A stretch of 64,000 nt of DNA, taken from NCBI GenBank assembly GCA_947579665.1, contig OX388352.1:71834113-71898112 (forward strand). The letters run 5' to 3'. Positions 59,700 through 64,000 of the stretch are shown here, one piece after another. The translations under genes were made by a program, and so were the position numbers. The stretch comes from Sympetrum striolatum (lineage: Eukaryota; Arthropoda; Insecta; Odonata; Libellulidae). Every line of letters begins with the position of its first letter. Position 1 is the first letter of the stretch. The notes beneath the pieces were generated by a model that saw only the letters and a program-made list of their open reading frames with translations, did not search any database and was not told the origin of the DNA.

Positions 59700-60835
59700 G
59701 CGGGTGTTCTACTCCCCCTTCAATTTTGCCTTTTTTCCTCCACTATTTCTCATAGAGTGAGCGCCACAAGGTGGACAGAGTGAAAGTTAGTGGAGAGTGT
59801 CGTTAGTGTGCCGTCACGTGGTGAACGCTGGTTGCGCATGTATATTTTTTTCGGTGTGCATTTAAGTAATTGGTAGTAAACTCGTGTTCTCATTCCACCT
59901 GATAACCCGGTACAATCTGGCGCCATCGCGGGGACGATTACGGTGTTTGAGAGGAGTACAAGTTTAGGAGTATCACAGCTATTATGGGCACTCAACAGAC
60001 ATGGGAGCCTACCACGCGAGAAGCATCGCATCCCTAGTCATAATCGATCTACGCGAATACCCTTCGGTCTTCGTAGTGCACCGGTCACGTTCCAACGCTA
60101 GATGGACAGATTTCGCGGGGGGCTCAACGATGTTTTGGTGTTGGCTTATTTAGACGACCTGATAATTATATCATCTTCCTTCGAGGAACATTTGGAGCTT
60201 GAAGCTTGTGTTCAAGCGATTGGGGCAATTTGGACTCTGCGTAACTGTCCCAAATGTACCTTCTGCCGCCTGGAGGTGAAATACCTTGGTCATCGAATCA
60301 CGGCTGAAGGAATACACCCTGACGAAAGTAAAGTAGAAGCCAACAGCTGCTGACCTTCCTCCAGTCAACCTCTTGGTTTAGGAGGTTTGTACCAAATTAC
60401 TACATGATGAATCGTCCGTTGACTAACCAAAACGAATGCCCCATGGAGGTGTGGTGCAGAGCAGGGGAGGCATTCCATAGGTTAAAGGATCCCCTTACCG
60501 CTGCACCCATTCAGAGGCAAGCAGACCACCAGCAACTATATGTACTGTGAACTGATGCCATGTCATATGCACTAAGAGCAAGTCTACTGCAGTGGGAGGT
60601 TCCTGACCAACGTCCAGTTGAGTATGCCAGCAGGCTGCTTACATCAACAAAGCGCAACTACAGTGCAAAAAAGGGAGACCCTGGCTATGGTTTGGGCTGT
60701 AAAAAATTCAGAGTGTATCTTGATGGAGCGCCTTTCTTTTCGAGATTCTCGATAGGTCCCTGCGAGATCTCATGAGCTCTGAGGACTTGACGTGGACGCT
60801 CATGGCTCTGTTTTTTGAGGAAGTCTGTTACTTAC
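59700..60835 (+). pseudogene. gypsy-type LTR retrotransposon remnant
   Basis: TGGCGCC at 59918-59924, inside a longer tRNA-primer-like stretch to 59935, looks like a primer-binding site, so DNA before it (about 59700-59917) may be LTR. After a large deletion the pol gene reads 'STRIPFGLRSAPVTFQR', then 'LVLAYLDDLIIISSSFEEHL' with the catalytic Y-L-DD, 'EVKYLGHRITAEGIHPDESK' (60100-60350), and after frameshifts the RNase H part 'MSYALRASLLQWEVP', 'PVEYASRLLTSTKRNYSA' and 'ETLAMVWAVK' (60560-60715). Integrase and gag are absent. Several frameshifts and stops make it inactive. Confidence 0.85.
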
Positions 60836-60839
60836 ATCA

Positions 60840-62950
60840 ATTCGTAAGCGTGATTCGTTTTTAATTTCATGTAATATATTCAATACGTACTCTATTTATG
60901 TTCTTGCCTTCCATTTTGGTTAATTAACTTGGAGGTAATTTTATTTATTTTTAAGCCGTTGTTCGATTTTTTAGGCCTAGATGTAAAATTATCAATCTGA
61001 ATTATCATAATGAATTTCCAGTGAGAGTCTGGATTATAAAATAAAGGATGATAGGAAATTTACCAACTGACAGACTCCACGAACAACTGAAAACGCTTAC
61101 TCTAAAATGTCACGAAATGGAATAAATACTTCGCTTGAAATTTCTAGACAATTAATTGAACATTCTGATAATATAATTTAGATTTTTTTATTTTCTGAAA
61201 TAGTTAACATAATAGTTTGGTCAACTTAAAAAAGTAACTACCCATAAGCAATTGAATGACGCATGTACAATCTCTTCAGCACTGTTAAAAAATAATTATT
61301 GTAGCCAGAAATATTGGCCGATAGATTCCTCGGAATTTATTCCGTCGAATGATGATATTATAACTCCTGTAGTGACGTATAATACCCTTCAACTCGCCGA
61401 GATGAATAAAGGACTTCAGTTACATTAGAAATAGGCATAGTGCCATAATCTCTGCTCTGCGCTTTGTCTTTAATTATTGTTGCTAAAAACAAAAGAATTT
61501 TCCGAAAGAAGGAAGTTCGATTTCAGTTATTTTAAGGCAGAAGGCTGAAAGGAAGGATCTATTTTGTCGTAGCTTTCACTTGCCTTTTTTCTCAAGCTAT
61601 AAAAAGTACCCATTGTGTTTTAAAAACGTTTAATTCAAATTATGTTGTAAGGCAAAGGAAGGAAATGCTTAAGCATTTAATGTTATCCATATCAGAATGA
61701 AGGTAATGATTCTATTTTAAGGATAAATTACCTAAGTACACGTTCCACCTTCATTAATAAAAGATATAAACTAATTTTTCAACATCTTGTTATTTCTCGT
61801 CATTTTCATCTCTAAATCCGGATGTGCGCAGCAGAAAATCCGATCAAATGAACATAGTGGAGAGTCTAACTTTACCGAAAATTTTAATTCCAAATGGCAA
61901 AACTCCATCCAGCGGAGAGCATTTGTACGCCAAATAAATTCTTAGATAAGGAGCATTAGCTTCCAAAACACGTTGGTACATTTTGGAAAACTAGAGAGAA
62001 AGATTGCATAAGGATTTGAAGTTAAATGAAGCGGATGATAAATTGCGCATTCACTCCAGAATTTTTACCTCATTCTTGCATGTTTTGCCTCATTCTTACA
62101 TGTTTTTATCTCATTACCACCTTTTTATTTTAAAAATGTTGAGATGATATTTTAATAAAGAATTTTAGTAAAGGACAGATTGAAGAAATGGAACTTTGGC
62201 TTGTCCTTATGCTCATTAGGTCTGATTGCTTCGTTCGAAAAACTGACATGAACTAAAAAAAACTTTGGTTGAGTAAAAAAATTATCAGCATCAAATTTTG
62301 CGGAGGTTAGTATAGCTCCAACCAAATTTGAAAACGCTCAACTATTGTTGATTCTATGGAACTGAATTTTGCCTTTTTATTTATTTAATGGTAACTTCTT
62401 TAGAAACCACTTTGTTGATCGTGTGAAGATTACAGCAGTTATTCTGACTGAGATTTTTGACTTTACTTTCATTCATAAAATGAAAACTTCGTTAGGTATG
62501 CAGTAGATTGACTTCCAATGTGCTCTTGTCTATAATTTATCACTAAGGATCTCCTAAAATGTTATTTGCACCTATGAAGCTTTGGAAGCAGAATTAACAA
62601 ATTGACGTACATTGTGATTACCTGTATTAAGGCATATATTTTTAAATTTTTTCATAGTAGATTGGAACAATGAATTGTGCAGCTCTTTATATAAATTAAG
62701 AATGAAGTTGATTATGCTCTGTAGCAATATTAATAAAATTATTAAGTACCTGTACATGATATATATCTAAATTATTTCGTTCATTAAAATCATTAAAACA
62801 CCTCAAATCTCTTCTATCAACAGAAACAGATGAATTAACGTCGAACAATTAGAAGTCTTAAAATACATAATACAATGGATCTCAATCTGCGTTTATTTAG
62901 TAAGCTGCTCTGAAAATATTTCAGTCTTAGAGAACGGGGAACAATTCCTT
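60840..62950. other. intronic DNA, no recognisable feature
   Basis: AT-rich with chance ORFs only. Confidence 0.5.
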
Positions 62951-62953
62951 TAT

Positions 62954-63238
62954 TTAATCTTTAATTATGTCTTGAAGGCAGAATATATCTATGCCATTCT
63001 CTAAAATAATATTAAATTGCGGGTGAGGGAATGCCTCAATCTCAAACTTCAGTGTTACTGGAGAAGGTTTATTCAAGAATATGACGCACACGCCTTGAAT
63101 TGCTTCGCATAAATGTAATAGATCCCCCGTAGTCAGTAAGACAGACATTTCATCACCGTTCGCCATTCCACCTTCTTCTATGCACAAATGAAATGAGTAT
63201 GAAAAGCAGTTTTGAGCTGTATTCTTCGGCGTTTGCAA
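62954..63238 (-). CDS. antisense intronic ORF of unknown identity (possible exon or pseudogene piece)
   Basis: A 94-codon open frame on the minus strand inside the large intron. Its translation looks protein-like, with alternating hydrophobic strands: 'NCFSYSFHLCIEEGGMANGD', 'SVLLTTGDLLHLCEAIQGV', 'CVIFLNKPSPVTLKFEIEAF' and 'QFNIILENGIDIF'. The pattern weakly recalls the sliding-clamp fold of RAD9-type checkpoint proteins, but I would not assign it. A possible splice acceptor (AATACAG) lies near 63220. The ORF ends in TAA at 62954. It could be the last exon of an antisense gene, a retrocopy fragment or chance. Confidence 0.35.
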   Translation of the reverse strand: MQTPKNTAQNCFSYSFHLCIEEGGMANGDEMSVLLTTGDLLHLCEAIQGVCVIFLNKPSPVTLKFEIEAFPHPQFNIILENGIDIFCLQDIIKD

Positions 63239-63729
63239 TTAGTACCGTGATGTAAGGTTCTTGCTACACTTCAGATCACTGTTTATGGCTAACTTGGATT
63301 TGCAAGGAATTCTAGAAAATAAAACGTGACAACCAGTATTTGGCCAGTGCAGCCGATCAGGGAAATGTAAACATTGAATCATTTCATATTGTTGGGACAA
63401 CGTTATGGAAAGTTGATTTTAACCACTTATATAAGTGACTTTAATCCTTAAAATCCAACAATACTAAAAAGTTGCGTTTAACAACTTTTTCTTTCAGTGC
63501 AGGAAAGGGTTTAAAAGGCCTTAGGAGCAACATGTCTGTATAAATGTCCTATCCTTTCAACAATTTTCACTAGAAAATCGGAAGGGATTCTTTAATGGCA
63601 CCAGGCAATTACACGGCTGATTGCGCCATAACATTAGGATTTAAAACATCAGACTACCTCACGATTCATGAAAATGCATAGTTTGTTTCGTATTCATGTA
63701 TATTTATTCCCAATCTTTGATTTTTATAG

Positions 63730-64000
63730 GTCCACAACGAAGTGCTTCGGCTACTGACTCGACCGCTGAGAAACTTTTACAGAGTGCAGAGGAATGCAGT
63801 GATCAGAGGGGTCGCCGATCGCTGTCACAGGGCCAAGATGAAGATGCCACTAGGAGAAGTAAGTCCTTGGATTACGAGGACATTCAGAGGCCCTATGCAA
63901 CTTTCGTCCTTGACGATAAAGGAGGGTCCATCTCTAAGAAATCTCACAGGACTCCTTGGGGCAAGGTGAAGGACATTATCCAGACAAGAAGAGACAGCGT
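63730..64000 (+). CDS. uncharacterised coiled-coil protein, second coding exon (runs off window)
   Basis: The acceptor TTTTTATAG precedes 63730. Its first two bases complete the Gly codon begun at 48131, giving GPQRSASATDSTAEK and onward for 89 codons to the window edge. Features: Ser/Arg-rich 'RSKSLDYEDIQRPYATFVLD' at about residues 490-509 and 'HRTPWGKVKDIIQTRRDS' at about 519-536, where 'WGKVKDI' echoes 'WTKVKEA' of the first exon. Phase and uninterrupted frame support this as the same gene. Start codons in other frames here are shadows. Confidence 0.8.

Larger units (their letters stand above)
48132..63729 (+). other. 15.6-kb intron of the gene at 46790
   Basis: Donor GTAAGT at 48132 and acceptor 'gatttttatag' before 63730; both coding edges are phase 1, restoring a Gly codon (G|GT). 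The intron carries LINE fragments (52.2, 58.3-59.1 kb), a ~165-bp repeat array (55.5-58.0 kb) holding a pogo-like element, a SINE (59.1 kb), a gypsy remnant (59.7-60.8 kb) and an antisense ORF (63.0 kb). From 48.2 to 52.2 kb I see no structure beyond a G-rich repeat-like patch near 51395-51450. Confidence 0.8.

Overview
This window is AT-rich arthropod nuclear DNA, most likely from an insect. Genes are split by GT-AG introns, intergenic and intronic DNA is crowded with decayed mariner, pogo-like, Ty1/copia, gypsy and CR1/Jockey-type elements, and the host genes belong to animal families. Nothing looks bacterial, plasmid or viral. I cannot name the species from the sequence alone.

Host genes, left to right. 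(1) 8774-8946 (-) is the first coding exon of a monoacylglycerol lipase-like gene whose remaining exons must lie to the left, mostly or entirely outside the window. (2) 9442-11061 (+) is a complete 3-exon gene for a CHCHD1/mS37-type mitoribosomal protein (117 aa, twin CX9C). It is divergent from gene 1 across a 495-bp shared 5' region. (3) 29611-12088 (-) is a complete 13-exon gene for a PGAP6/TMEM8-type membrane protein. All exon joins keep frame and give 801 aa, with a signal peptide, a Cys-rich ectodomain, an EGF-like module and a multi-pass CREST hydrolase-type domain. (4) 46790 to beyond 64000 (+) is a gene of unknown function: one large 5' exon (447 codons plus 1 base), then a 15.6-kb intron, then an exon at 63730 that joins in phase and runs off the window.

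Regions. 1-8.7 kb lies left of the lipase exon and holds decayed LINE and mariner pieces plus two units of a ~165-bp repeat. 8.9-9.4 kb is the divergent promoter. 12-29.6 kb is the PGAP6-like gene; its introns carry two mariner copies, a tRNA-derived SINE and a nested stack of inverted-repeat elements. 30-45.5 kb is intergenic: LINE tails, a tandem array of the ~165-bp repeat, a copia remnant, a BiP/Hsc70 pseudogene that keeps intron remnants, and two LINE RT remnants. 45.9-46.8 kb is a CpG-rich promoter and 5'UTR. 48.1-63.7 kb is the long intron: LINE pieces, another ~165-bp repeat array interrupted by a pogo-like element, a PRE_C2HC-type LINE ORF1 remnant, a SINE, a gypsy remnant and an unexplained antisense ORF.

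The least explained signals are the ~165-bp repeat family, found at several separate loci as tandem and inverted units with an A-B-A-B higher-order pattern, the conserved-looking unknown gene at 46.8 kb with two related W-x-K-V-K-[ED] motifs, and the unidentified antisense ORF near 63 kb. I found no evidence for an entirely new biological system.
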